Origin: Gnetum montanum
Lineage: Eukaryota > Streptophyta > Gnetopsida > Gnetales > Gnetaceae
DNA: 64,000 bases
Reading direction: 5' to 3'
NCBI GenBank assembly: GCA_015680685.1
Contig: MNCI01023267.1
Location: forward strand, 546,635-610,634
The translations under genes and the position numbers were made by a program. This document shows positions 45,356 through 57,790 of this stretch, piece by piece. The first letter of the stretch is position 1. Each line of letters opens with the position of its first letter. Below the pieces are notes generated by a model. That model had not been told where the DNA came from and searched no databases. It worked only from the letters and a program-made list of their open reading frames with translations.

Positions 45356-48300
45356 ATGGATTGCAAGCACTTAACCAAGCCGTTGGTCATTGATGGACCA
45401 TACGGCGCGGTTGAAAGGAATATCGATGTGAATCTCGTTTATGCGAGCTCATCAGCAAACAACATGACAATAGCTTCAACACAGCAAACGGTTGACGAAT
45501 ATGAGGGAATGACAAAGTCCTTCGACATTGAAGCCGAAAACATTACTGAAGATCCCCTAGCCGAAACTCCCATCACCATGCCCAATGGGGAAATTAAAAT
45601 TCTAAAGTTAAGTGTGTTACTAGAACCACGTTTAGCTAAAGATATCGAAAATGCACTTAGGGACAATATCAAAGCATTTGCGTGGTCTTATACAGACATG
45701 CCCGGATTAGACCCTTGTATCGTCCAGCACAACATCATCCTTGATCCAAAACTAAGGCCAGTAAAACAGAAAGCACAAAAAGTCAAACTCGAGGTGGCAT
45801 TAGCAGTTCGCAGTGAGATTACCAAGCTTTACCAAGTTGGTTTCATCAGGGCTGTTGATTACGCCGAGTGGGTATCGAACATGGTTATAGTCCCAAAGAA
45901 GAATGGAAGTATCCGCCTGTGCATTGACTTCCGGGACCTTAATGTAGCAGCCATAAAGGATGACTTCCCCTTACCTAGCATTGATCAACTAGTTGACTCA
46001 ACCGCTGGGCACACCTTGTTATCCTTTATGGATGGGTTCTCGGGATATAACCAGATACGTATTAATCCGAAACACCAGCTCCGAACTACTTTCATGACAC
46101 CTTGGGGAACCTTTTGTTACACAATGATGCCTTTTGGTCTCAAGAATGCTGGGGCCACATATCAAAGGGCGATGACATATATTTTCAGGGATTACATCTT
46201 ACACTCGCTTAATGATTATGTAGATGACATAGTGGTTAAATCAAAGTCGTCAGAACAACACGTACAGGATCTTGACCTAGTGTTAAAACGTTGTCTAAAA
46301 TACGAACTAAGACTTAACCCAAAGAAATGCATCTTCGGCGTCAAAACAGGTAAAATGCTTGGGTTTGTAGCATCAGAGGCAGGGATACGGGTAGACCCCG
46401 ATAAGGTTAAGGCCATTACAAACCTAAAACCACCTAGCAATCTAACCGAACTTCGAGGGCTACAAGGTCGGTTATAGTTCATCAAGAGGTTCATAGAAAA
46501 TTTGACGGGAAAACTCACACCTATGAACCACCTACTACGCAAAAATGTCCATTTTGAATGGACCCCGCAGTGCCAAGAAGCATTTCACAACGTTAAAACA
46601 GCACTTACTCGGCTACCCACTGTATTCCCACCTAAAAACGACAAGCCGTTTTACATCTACCTGGCCACATCAGAATCATCAATTGCATCCATGCTGTGCC
46701 AGAAACGAGATGACGGAACTGAAGTCCCTGTATACTACCTGAGCCATGCATTGGTTGCCCACGAAAAAAGATACAACGACGTAGAGAAGTCATGTTTAAC
46801 TTTGGTTTTCTCTTTAAAGAAATGGCGACATTATCTGTTCCAAAATCAAGTTAACATAATTTGCAAAGATAATGTACTCAGAGCTATAACTGGAAACATC
46901 TACGAATCAAGTAGGATAGCCCGTTGGAAGGCAATCATAGCTGAGTTTGATCTGCACTACGTGGTACAATCGTCAGTAAAAGGCCAAGCCATAGCAAATC
47001 AAATGACCATGTCGCCAACGCGTGATCTAGGTACCATAGAACCCGAATTCCCAAACGAAAATGTAAATGCAATAGACACTGTGCCAGATGACTACGATGC
47101 GATTCTAAACTTCGATGGAGCATCCACCTCTCGAGGAGGAAGTGTCGCCGCCATAATCACATACCCCTCTGGAGAAATTAAACCTTTCGCCTATCGCTTC
47201 AACTTTCATTATTCTAACAACATAGCAGAGTATGAAGGTCTCCTCAGAGGCCTCACGGCCGCACTAGCTTCGGACATTACACGGCTTGTAGTCAGAGGGG
47301 ACTCGCAACTAGTCGTAAACCAAGTCATAGACGTCTATACGTGTAAAGCGCAACACTTACAACCATACTATGATTTGGCCAAACACCTACTTAAACAATT
47401 CAAAAATGTTGATGTCCAACATATCTCTAGGAATGACAATACCATTGCAGATGCATTAGCAACCTTGGCATTAAACATATCCCTTGACATGTTCCACGCA
47501 CTACCAAGCTCCGTAACCAGTTGTGCTAAGCCCATAACCAACACTCTCGACATGCTACCAATCGCATATGTCAGCACAACATGCGCTAACGAATGGTACG
47601 ACGACGTAAAGGAATACATTCTGCGCAGCGAAATGCCACAACATTTAACCAACGCACAAAAGGACGTAGTACGCAAGCGTTCTAAACAATACACATTAAT
47701 AGGGGATACGTTGTGTCGCCGATCCTACGAAGGCATACTGCTGACATGCGTCAATAGTACCGAAGCCCAAATAATTGTCGAACAGGTGCACGACGGAATA
47801 TGCGGGGGACACATTGCACCAAAGGCAATGGCAACCAAAATAAGACGCTTAGGCTACTATTGGCCACACATGGAGTACAACTGTCAGTCCAAAGTCAAAA
47901 CATGTAGTACTTGTCAAAAACACAATAATCTAATCCATATACCACCAAATGAGTTGCATATAGCGCAAATCACATGGCCCTTCCAGAAGTGGGGATTGGA
48001 CCTTATAGGCCCGATAACACCCACATCTTCTGCCAGGCATGGTTTCATCATAACAGCAATTGAATATTTCACGAAATGGGTAGAAGCTACGCCCCTTCGA
48101 AAAACTACTTCCAAACACGTGTGCCACTTCATCCTCGAGAACATTGTGACCCGTTTTGGCATTCCCATGACAATCATCACTGACAATGGGCCACAGTTTA
48201 GCAGTGCCGAGACCAAAACGTTTTGTGATAGTCTAGGGATCAAACATTCGTTTTCATCCCCTTACTATCCTCAAAGCAATGGGCAGGTGGAAGCGACAAA

Positions 48301-48887
48301 TAAGACAATCATCACAATACTTAAAAAGATGCTTGCCCAAAGTAAACGAAGATGGCACGAACAACTAGTGTATGCATTGTGGGCATACCGTAGTACACAT
48401 CGGACTTCGACAGGTAAAACTCTATACAGTCTTGTTTATGGTTTAGAAGCTGTTTTGCCTTTAGAATTACAGGTACCATCCCTAAGGATCACGCTTTCCG
48501 GACTCCTCGACAACGAGTAAAACAATGATCTACGCATCATTGACCTAGACTCAGTGGAGTAGGAGCGCATGTGGGCACTCGATCAGATCGAATGGTACCA
48601 GAAACAACAACGGCAATGNTAGGAGCGCATGTGGGCACTCGATCAGATCGAATGGTACCAGAAACAACAACGGCAACGACACCGACATGACATNNNNNNN
48701 NNNNNNNNNNNNNNNNNNNNNNNNNNNNNNNNNNNNNNNNNNNNNNNNNNNNNNNNNNNNNNNNNNNNNNNNNNNNNNNNNNNNNNNNNNNNNNNNNNNN
48801 NNNNNNNNNNNNNNNNNNNNNNNNNNNNNNNNNNNNNNNNNNNNNNNNNNNNNNAATCACTTATTCCTAAAACTGTTCTATACATGA
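45356..48887 (+). pseudogene. E3 pol: RT, dual RNase H, integrase
   Basis: Same domain order as E2: RT with YVDD (about 46218), Ty3-type RNase H, archaeal-type RNase H (LNFDGAS about 47106), integrase with HHCC finger, GLDLIGP, TDNGPQF and SNGQVEAT. Stops: TAG 46475-46477 and TAA 48518-48520 at Gln codons of E2, and TAG near 48558. The C-terminal end is hidden by the N gap 48694-48854, and the final NHLFLKLFYT matches E2. A single N at 48619 joins two copies of the same 66-70 bp segment. Confidence 0.88.
48694..48854. other. Assembly gap in E3 integrase end
   Basis: 161 Ns. Confidence 0.95.
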
Positions 48888-48905
48888 ATTCGAACTCAGG
48901 TACGC

Positions 48906-49015
48906 GATAGTCCTGGAATCATGACTATAAACTGATGCCACAGAATAGTCCTGGAATCATGACTATAAACTGATACCACAGAATAGTCCTGGAATCATGA
49001 CTATAAACTGATACC
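48906..49015 (+). repeat. E3 repeats after pol
   Basis: Three copies of the 38-bp tagtcctggaatcatgacta / taaactgat unit, followed to about 49200 by decayed units such as gtccgctaagactataaact and gtccatcaaaactgtaaact. Confidence 0.85.
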
Positions 49016-50186
49016 TCTGGGTTATGACTTCAAACTAACACCACGGAGTCCGCTAAGACTATAAACTAGCTCGCCTCTTCATGGTCCTCTAAGACTCAAA
49101 ATTGGCAACGTACCATCCGCCACGACGTTAAACGGGTAATGTCCAACAGGTTACAATATAAAACTAACCCATGATAGTCCATCAAAACTGTAAACTGGCA
49201 CGTTCATCTCCAACCCTTCACTCCACAGTCATATTCATTCATCAGAATCATTGCATCCCTCATTGGCACACACTCTCACCAACATCGTCGACATTCACAC
49301 TTAGTGCTCAGAATCGCCCCCAATATTTTGTTCACTTGCAGCTGTTTAAGTCTAAGCTCATTTATTCACTCATGGTTTTCTTGTCTCTTTGGAGTTATGT
49401 TTGCAGGATGACGCTCAGAGGTGCTCATACGAGAGTGCATCTCATCATGGGCAGCAAGATGAAGCAATGTCCATTGATCCATCTGGCAAGACTGAATCAA
49501 ACAGTTAACCCGTACATTCCCATTCCTCGAAAACCCACTATCTATTTACCAAACTATTTCACACTGCGAAACGTTACAGCAGTCGCAGCACATAGAACAC
49601 AATATTCACGCATGAGTACAAGGACAAATTTCAAAAAAAAAAACGGGACCCTTGGCACTTCCCATATAAGCCCCATGCGGGAAGGTATCGGTCTTGAAAA
49701 GACATACTCATGTCAAAAGTAGTCAAGAAACATCCTATCGCATGGCTTTGGCTCTTCGCTAACAGTTTCCCCAAAGAAGGGAGCTGTTCCTCCAAAGAAT
49801 GCAAAACATCACCCCGTGGCTTTGGTAGTGACAACCGGTTCTCTTGAAAAATCACCAAGAGCACTGTTTCGCCAAAGGATGCACATCACATGCTGGAATT
49901 CCGAGTCTGCCAAAAGATGGCTATCGACAAGGACCGGCACGCCGCACACCTGAGCATCCCATTTTCCCAGCATGATCCCTTGGGTAGCCACCAATCCCCA
50001 CGATCCCTTCCCTCCTGCCAGTTACCAATCTTGCCCTTTCAATCCCATTCACCACTGAACATGGTACGATGATGTCTGGTCAAGTGGCAAAGGACAATGC
50101 TTTTATCAGGCTATTTATGGTGTTTTGCGCTTCTTTGTCGACGCTTCTCGGGTCGATTCCTCCAAGCATCAACAAAGAGGAGCCAA
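49016..50186 (+). other. E3 3' non-coding region
   Basis: No recognised gene. An open frame at 49171-49722 overlaps the segment alignable with E2 30960-31238; no motif is seen. Ends with the purine tract aaagaggagccaa at 50173-50186. Confidence 0.5.
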
Positions 50187-51602
50187 TGAAACACCACAAA
50201 GATTTTTGAGTTTAGCATTTGTCTGACAAGAAGCAGATCCCCGTGACCTATAGACGACTTTGGCTACATTTGAAGTCACACAGGGCAACTCTGAGAAATC
50301 GAAACACCTGATTTTTACAAAGTGCTGTGCTAGCATATACACCCAGCGTATATGCCCAGTTTTAAACCAAGTGTTGTGCTAGCATCTATGCCTGGTGTCT
50401 ACGCCCAGCGTATACGCCTGGCTCTCCGGCGTACACGCCCAGGTACAGCAGATGCACACGCTCGACGACAAGATCTCCAATGACAGCGTGAAGATTACAC
50501 CGAAGAGCAAGGATTGAAGCAAGTGGACATTCTTCGGCGTATACGCCTGGTGTATACGCCCAACATTCACCAGCCTCTACGCCCAACGTCTACGCCCAGC
50601 GTCTACGCCCGGCGTCTACGCCCGACGATCAGCATAAACGCCTCACGCACGCTCAGCAGGTGCAACAAGAGCAAGAATTGAAGTAAGTCGGCGTCCAGCA
50701 TCCATCAGCGTATACGCCCCAGCGTATACTCCAGCATCCATCCAAGTCCACGCCCAGCATATACGCCGGCCTATTGTAGTGTATACGCCCAGCGTATACC
50801 ATGTTTCTAAATTGTAATGCTCGGTCTATACGCCACGTGTCTCCCAGTCCGGTTTTCCCGGTAACCCTACCCCTATAAATAGCCCAGTTTTCCACATTTA
50901 CCAGGTCGGCAAAAATTTACGAGAGTAGACCCAGAGCAATTACGCTACAGAAACCCCCTTACGCTTACGCTTATGCTGGAAGCCCTGTACGCTGAGCACA
51001 ATCTACGCTCCGCCTACCGTGTTAGCCAGCTGCATCCCTCCGTCCACCGGGGCTTTACGTCCGCCTTGTGTCCCTACACAACTACGTTAGACCGGTGCAT
51101 AACATTTTAACTCTGTAATCCACTGTTTACGCTTGTTGCAAGTTCTTTTACAGTTTTACATTAATTTGGCCCATGCTTCGTTCACGCCCATTTACGTTCA
51201 CGCTCCGCTTGCGCCCGCATACGCCCACTGTTTACACCGTTTATGTTCGCTTATGCCCTACATTTATTTACGCTGATTACGCTGTCCACGCCTGTATACG
51301 CTTACGATGTGCCTATATTTGTTTACGCTGTTTACGCCCGACTCTGTTTACGTCCTTACGCTTACGCTCTGTCTACGTCTGTTTCACTGTTTACGCTCCG
51401 TTTACACCATAACCCAGCGTATAACGCTTCGGCGGCACTCGGGGAAATCCTTGTCTAATCCACGTGCGGACCACCCAAGGTACCCTACCTTCGTGCATTC
51501 CAGCATGCCCTCAGGCGAAGGTGGGGTCATCTGCACTCGTCCTGTGATCCCGCGGTCTCTGTTTCCTGTTCTAGCCGGGGACTGACGATTTCAGGCAGTA
51601 CA
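50187..51602 (+). repeat. E3 3' LTR
   Basis: 1416 bp, TGAAACACCACAAAGATTTTTG...CAGTACA, TATAAATA near 50874. Intact partner of the split 5' LTR. Confidence 0.9.
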
Positions 51603-51607
51603 ACACT

Positions 51608-51627
51608 GTCCCTGGCAATGGCATCAA
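51608..51627 (-). other. E5 primer binding site
   Basis: Minus-strand TTGATGCCATTGCCAGGGAC, a decayed tRNA-Asp-type site next to the LTR end. Confidence 0.65.
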
Positions 51628-52752
51628 TGATGAGTAGCAAGGTACCCCTATGCTCAACCATAGGAATACAAGCGTGTATGTGTGATCCAGTCGAACTCTG
51701 TAGATGGACTAGTTGCGGCACCTAAACAATTATACATTGATCGCAGTTCACTGTCTTCCCACTTAGACTAGTATTTGCTTTGTCACATATGGTTTAGCCC
51801 AGAGTGAGGTGTATGATGTGATTCTAAACTAGGCTACTCCTAAAGACAATGGGAAATAATCTTGATTAAGCTAATGGGAAACATAAAGTAAAATCTAAGT
51901 TAGCCTAAGTGCGATGAGCATTTGTCCTTAATCATCTGTACACATCTTAGACCTCGTGTACTACTTCTGGGAATTCCAAGCACACATTACTTGAACACTA
52001 CTAGATACGCTACTGGGTTACCAAGTAGTTACACTTAAATGTTCATGATTAAGTCGTACTCATTCCACGTTAGCAATGGAAAGTGTCAATGACAATAAAG
52101 GAAATATTAACTAGATAGAAAACAATAAATAATCAACAATTAAAGTAAATAAAGCTAAGTAAATAAGAATGAAAGTGAGAGTAATTAATTACTAAGTAGA
52201 CTATGGTCTAATCTAGGCTAACACAAGTAACCGTTTCCACTTTCTAGACACATCTTAAAGTTTGTGCAAACATTGTTGGGCTATCAAATGCTAATCGTTT
52301 TTGAGCTACCAAGTGGCACATGTATGCTTGAAGGGGTTGTGCTTGTGTAATTTAACAATTTGCTTAATTGATAAAAATGAATTGCTGCACTAATAACACA
52401 AATGTAAAGTGCATAAAATAAAATAAAATAAAGTATAAATGCCTAAGAAAACACATCTCAAGTGTTGCAAGGATAAATCAAAGAGCTCGTCTTTATTGCC
52501 AACACAATGGTGTGCTCGAGGTACATCAATGCTTGAATAAAGATCCATTCACACTTAGACCTCCTGCTACGAGCACTTGGAAATATTCTAACTTTTTATG
52601 GACAAACTGTAAGAGTTTCCCTACTTTACTGCTAAAAACATGCTCCCAATTGTGCGCCTAGGCATTGTATTTATAGACTCGGGAGTAACCCAGGAATAAC
52701 TATTCTAATAATTAGAATAACTTCTCTAATAATTAGAGTAACCACTTCATCA
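51628..52752 (-). repeat. E5 5' LTR
   Basis: Starts tgatgagtagcaaggtaccc, like the E4 LTR (tgatgagtggcaaggtaccc), and shares several internal blocks (for example gagcacttggaaat-attct near the end). The right end is placed at ...cttcatca. Length about 1.1 kb; no second copy in the window. Confidence 0.7.
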
Positions 52753-52764
52753 TATATGATACGA

Positions 52765-53385
52765 AGGATAAAGTCCAATCATACAATAAGAAGATTTTGT
52801 AAACAATGCAAAGACCTGTTGCATTGTGTGTAGTAGATAGAGATCCCCATGGATTCAGAATCTCAAATGATGATGGTGATGATATTAAATGATCTCTACT
52901 TATATGTGGAAGTGCAAGGGTAATGCTCATAGTTAACCATTGGCCTGAAGTAGGATCGTTGAATGGTGCACTTGGCACGATTCACAATATTATGTATCCT
53001 CTAGGTAAACAACCACTTGCATTACCATTATACATTATTGTTGATTTTGGCTCCTACATCGGATGTGCCTTTGATAATGGTAATCCTCATCATGTGCCAA
53101 TTATACCTGTGGTTTTAGGAGCATCACGTTAGTTACCATTACAGTTGGCGTGGGCCATGACTATTCATAAATCTTAAGGAATGACACTAGATAAGGAAAC
53201 TATTGACATTGGTTCAAGAGAAGTTATGGGTTTAATGTTTGTTGCATTATCTAGAGTCAAGACCATTGATTCTTTGAAGATTCATCCTCCTTTCTCTATG
53301 CAAAGATATAGAAAGATTTTAGATGCTAAACATCTCCAAAGTAGAATTGCACAGGAAGTTTTTTTTGCTCAATTAGAGAATTAGG
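52765..53385 (+). pseudogene. Pif1-type / Helitron-like helicase, C-terminal fragment
   Basis: Plus-strand coding remnant: ARVMLIVNHWPEVGSLNGALG (motif with 'LVNGAxG' core), YIIVDF, VPIIPV, then LPLQLAWAMTIHKS, GMTLDKETIDIG, and the C-terminal signature GLMFVALSRVKTIDSL. These match the last third of PIF1-like helicases, including those of Helitrons. A stop replaces the Gln after HKS (near 53175), and the frame before 52920 is broken. The N-terminal Walker motifs are absent; E5 is inserted directly upstream. A Helitron origin is possible but no Rep part is seen. 53386-53626 is AT-rich with no gene. Confidence 0.75.
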
Positions 53386-53626
53386 CATATTGAGTTCACA
53401 CTTATCATTTTATTTTGCCTTTTGTTCAATCCTATTATATAGATTTGTAATGTTTGTTGCAATAATTGTGTGATGTATTCCTTCATCAAAATATATGAAA
53501 TATATAAAATTTTATTTTTACCAATTTATGTTTACTAGTATATATTATTTGGAATGCAAATAGTGATGATAACTTAGAAAAGTAAAAAAATAATTAAATT
53601 CTACTCATAGCCTATGAAACTGATCC

Positions 53627-54059
53627 ACTAGCTTATATATATATATCTTTGTCAATTGGTTGAGATGATTTTAAAGAAGATGATGTTAACCAAGCCCGAC
53701 TTCTTGACGAGGTAACAAGATAACTAAAAAAAGAATCACTCATCCCTCCTCTATTTCTCTACCACTTACCTAATTTAGTTTTACCCTCTTGGTCAAGTTT
53801 GCTTTGTCTTTGTTTGTTCATGGAATTTTTTAGTGTTATTTATGCAAGAGATTTATTTGTCAAAAATGCCATGAACAAACAAAAACAAAGCAAACTTGAC
53901 TAAGAGGGTAAAACTAAATTGGGTAAGTGGAAGAGAAATAAAGGAGGGATGAATGATTCCATTTTTAGTTATATTGTTACCTTGTCTAGTAGTTAGGCTT
54001 GGTTAACATCATCTTCTTTAAAATCATCTCAGCCCATTGATATATATATATAAGCTAGT
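53627..54059. mobile_element. Foldback / MITE-like inverted repeat element
   Basis: 433 bp with arms of about 200 bp that are near-perfect reverse complements, from actagcttatatatata to tatatatataagctagt, around a short loop near 53845. Internal matching blocks include agatgattttaaagaagatg, gttttaccctcttggtcaag and their complements. No coding capacity, so it would rely on a transposase elsewhere. No clear target duplication beyond AT-rich flanks. Confidence 0.8.
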
Positions 54060-54209
54060 TTATAATGGTTTTAGGGTCATGTCTACTTAACATCGACTAC
54101 CATGTCAAGTAACACTTCGTGGGGGCTTTATTAACTAGTTCCATAGCAAATGAATTGTTTATATTTATTTTTTATTTTAACCACTAATAGACTAACTAAT
54201 TTTGCTATG

Positions 54210-56760
54210 CCAAATAAGAATCAAGGATTTCAAAGACCAAGATACCATTGAAATAGAGTGGGTATCATCATTGATAAATTTGTCAAAGATAAGTATATCA
54301 CAATGGTGATCAAATTATGGGCATGAAACTTGTGCTTAGAAAATTCCATTAAGCATGATTTTTGGGATTCTTTGGATTGGGTGCTTCAAGAAATTCCCTT
54401 GCGAGAAAGCATATTCATTACAAGGGATTTTAATGACCATGTTGGATCTGTGAAAATGGGATGTGATAGGATTCATGGAAGACATGGATTTGGAGAGCAT
54501 AATGATATAGAAGATTCATTACTTCAATTTGCAAGTGTCTATGACCTTGCAATTGCAAATGATTATTTCAAGAAGAAGATAGAGTATTTAATTATATATA
54601 AGAGTAGCATGGATAAAACACATATTGATTATTTTTTGCTTTGTAAAAGAGGTTAGGTGATGTGCAAAGACTACAAGGTCATACTTGGAGAGTGCCTTGC
54701 AACTCCACATTGACTAATAGTCCTGGATTTAGCTTTATAAAGCATCAAAGTAGCACAAGAAGAAGAACTAAATGCATAGAATGGTGGAATTTGAAGGAAG
54801 ATAACATCACCTTATTTAGAGAAAAATTGCTTCATAAAGGCACTTGGAATTGGGATTACTTTGCAAATTTTATTTGGGGCCAAATAGAAAGTTGCATTTA
54901 GAAAATTGGAAAGAACCTTTTGGGTGAAAAAAAAGGCAAAAAATATATCTCAAGGGAGACATGGTGGTAGAGTGATGAAGTAGAACATGCTATCCAAAAT
55001 AAGAAAAATTGCTTTAAGGAATGGTAGCAAAGTGGTAGCCAAGAAAACAAGTTGATATACAAAATGACAAAGCATGAGGCAACCATAGTAGTAGCCAAAG
55101 CCAAACATAAGGCTTTGGATAGCTTTTATTAGAGGTTAAGAATAAATGAAAGAGAAAAATATATTTATAAATTAGAAAAAATTAAAAACAAGAAATATAA
55201 AGACATTGATCATCTCAAATGCATCAAGTAAGCTAATGAAAGAATTTTGGTAAAAGACAATGATATTTTGAATGGGTGAAAAATTTATTTTTTAAAATTA
55301 TTAAATAAAGAATTCTTAAGAGAAGACATCTAATAAGAAGAACCAAATTTTGATTTTATTAATAAACTTTCATCCTCTGAGGTGAAGACAACCTTATCAA
55401 AGATGAAAAATAGAAAAGTTATTGGACTAGATAACATTCCAATAGAAGCTTAAAAATCATTAGGCAATATAGGAGTTTCTTAGCTAATACAATTATTTAA
55501 CAAAATTTTGAAGGATGGAGAAATGCCTAATAATTGGAGAAAAATCTTTGTTATTTTCATTTACAAAAATAAAGGAGATGTACAAAATTCTAGAAAATAT
55601 ATAGGGATTAAGCTCATGATCCATACTATGAAGCTTTGGGGTACAATCATAGAGTAGTGTCTTAGACTTGAATTAATAGTATCAAAAAATCAATTTGGAT
55701 GTATGCCAAGGAGATCTACTATTGATGCTATTTTCTTAATATGATAATTGATGGAGAAATTTAGAAAACATAGAAAAAATCTACATATGATCTTCATTGA
55801 CTTGGAAAAGTATATGAAAGAGTACCTAGAGATAATATTTGGTGGGCCTTGTAGAAGAAAAACACCTCTAATAAATATATTAAAGTGATTCAAGACATGT
55901 ATGAAGGAGCTACCACTAAAATTAAAATAACTTTTGGAATAACGTATGATTTTTAAGTCATAGTAGGTCTACATCAAGGATCTGCACTTAGCCTATATTT
56001 ATTTACCATTATTATGGATAAATTAATAAAGGAAATACAACATAAAATCCCTTGATGTATGCCATTTGCAGATGATATTGTGTTAATGGATATAGTTTGA
56101 GAAAATACTGCTTCTAAAATGGAGAAGTGGAGACATCCTGTAGAATCAAAAGGCTTAGAAATTAGCAAAATTAAGATAGAATATAGAGAATGCAATTTTA
56201 ATAACAACATAAACAATGGTGAAATAGAAGTAGCAATTTAAGGCAAAAAAGTCCCTCACTACCAACAATTCCACTACCTAGGATCATTCCTTCAATCATA
56301 TAGTAAAATTGATAAAGATATAAGCAATAGAAGTAAGGTATGATGGTCAAAAGGGAAAAAGGCTAGTGGTGTTCTATGTGATAAAAGAATACCAATAAAA
56401 TTGAAGGGGAAATCTTACATGACAATAATCAAACTTGCTATCATATATAGTGCTAAATGTTGGCAGTACAAAGGCATGAACAATATATCAATATGGCAGA
56501 AATGTGAATGCTTTGTTGGATGTTGAATGTTACTAGAAGAGATAGACTACATAATACTAATATCAGAGGAAGACTTGGAGTGGCTTCTATTTTAAATAAG
56601 TTATAAGAATGATAACTTAAATGATTTGAACATCTATAAAGAAGATCAAACAATGATCCTATAAATAAAGATTGCTACATTATTATTTTAGGAAAGCCAC
56701 TGAAAGGAAGACCAGATCAAATATGATTTGAAGAAATTGCAAATAAATAAAGATCTAGCT
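54210..56760 (+). pseudogene. Decayed RTE-type LINE (endonuclease and reverse transcriptase)
   Basis: Plus strand. Endonuclease part 54250-54656: VGIII...VKDKYITMVI, ITRDFNDHVGS (usual GDFNGHVG), RIHGRHGFGEHN, KTHIDYFLL. RT part about 55380-56450: MPNNWRK, IYKNKGDVQN, IGIKLMIHTMKLWG, FGCMPRRSTIDAI, HMIFIDLEK, GLHQGSALS-like, and the catalytic FADDIVL at about 56066. The C-terminus has FHYLGS-like, GVLCDKR and the decayed KGRP end. This pattern is typical of plant RTE LINEs. Dozens of stops and frameshifts: an old copy. Confidence 0.8.
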
Positions 56761-56817
56761 CTTCATGGAGGAAAATGATAAAAAAGAACTTGATAAAACA
56801 CATTTCTTCATCTGCTC

Positions 56818-57629
56818 TGATGTTGGGTATTCGACGTTAGAGCTGCAACGTCGGGGCCTTAATGCAACGTCTGGTATCTGACGTTAGGGGGTATATGTTG
56901 GCCTATAAATATAGCACCTAGGCTCCCAGTTTGGATCAATTTTTGCAATTTCTAGTCAAAGTAGCAAAGCTGTTGCAATTTATTTTTCCTAGAGTTATAA
57001 TATTTTCTAAGTGCCTGCAGAAAGAGTCTAAGTGTGTATGGTTCTTTATTTGAACAGTAATGTACCTAAGGGTAGCAGTGTGATAGGAATAAAAATGAAC
57101 TCTTTTGATAATCCTTGCAGCACTGAGAATATATTAATTTTTCTTTTAATGCACTTTACATTAATGCATTTAAATTAAGTAATTACTTTCCAATAGTTAA
57201 TGAACATGAGCATGACCACTTTGAGCATACATATAATACTTGGTAACCTGGTAACACTTAATTTTTGGTAGCCCAGTAGCACTATATGTGTTTAGGATGT
57301 GTCCAAGAAAGTGGGATGGTTACTTATGTTGGGCTAGCTAGGAAGTAGATGAATTAGATCTTAAATTACTTGACCTTTCATTCTTGTTGTAGGTGATCAA
57401 ATTTATAAAACATAAGATAAGAAAATTCATGTACCTCAATTACACTTAAACCATACCCTTGAGCCTCACAAGTGTAGTTGGAAAGCCAATGAATGTTCTC
57501 AATGCCCATTTCGCTTCCTAGAAGAACTAATGTACTAAAGAATTATAGGTCCACAAAATTTGATCAGATTGCATGTAAACATCTTAGTGATTCATATGGC
57601 TGGGCATAGGGGTGCCTCATTGCTCATCA
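56818..57629 (+). repeat. E6 5' LTR
   Basis: 812 bp, TGATGTTGGG...GCTCATCA, placed by the primer site at its right end. Contains 'gacgtt' repeats (gtattcgacgttagagctgc, gtctggtatctgacgttagg) near the start. The other LTR is outside the window. Confidence 0.7.
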
Positions 57630-57650
57630 TTGGCACCATTGTCAAGGACC
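57630..57650 (+). other. E6 primer binding site (tRNA-Asp type)
   Basis: TTGGCACCATTGTCAAGGAC directly after the LTR; four mismatches from the tRNA-Asp complement. Confidence 0.7.
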
Positions 57651-57790
57651 TTTTGGTTGTTTCATGCACTATCTATAATCTAGTGAAATTATTTAAATTG
57701 TTGGAACAAACCTTAGAGTCATATCACATCTTAAGATTACTACAATAATATTTAGAGGCACACTGTGATTTTTATTTTTCTAACATAAAA

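Larger units (their letters stand above)
15080..51602 (+). mobile_element. E3: Tat-lineage LTR retrotransposon with antisense gene
   Basis: Outer plus-strand element. Its 5' LTR is split by E2 (15080-15324 and 34520-35685, about 1411 bp without the duplicated target); its 3' LTR is 50187-51602 (1416 bp). Both begin TGAAACACCA and share a distinctive first 250 bp. Flanks gcact (15075-15079) and acact (51603-51607) are a target duplication with one mismatch. Internal order: primer site, gag, protease, TAAACT repeats, antisense gene, divergent promoter, RT, RNase H, second RNase H, integrase, TAAACT repeats, 3' non-coding, purine tract. Many nonsense codons make it inactive. Confidence 0.9.
6681..52752 (-). 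mobile_element. E5: old Athila-like element, interrupted by E1, E4 and E3
   Basis: Minus-strand element reconstructed from pieces: 5' LTR 51628-52752, primer site 51608-51627, leader 51603-51607 plus 14966-15079, gag N-terminus 14529-14965, gag capsid 6835-7509. E4 sits in gag and E3 in the leader; each is flanked by a 5-bp target duplication, which allows the pieces to be joined. The left part beyond gag is cut off by E1 or lies outside the window. This is the oldest LTR layer in the window. Confidence 0.75.
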
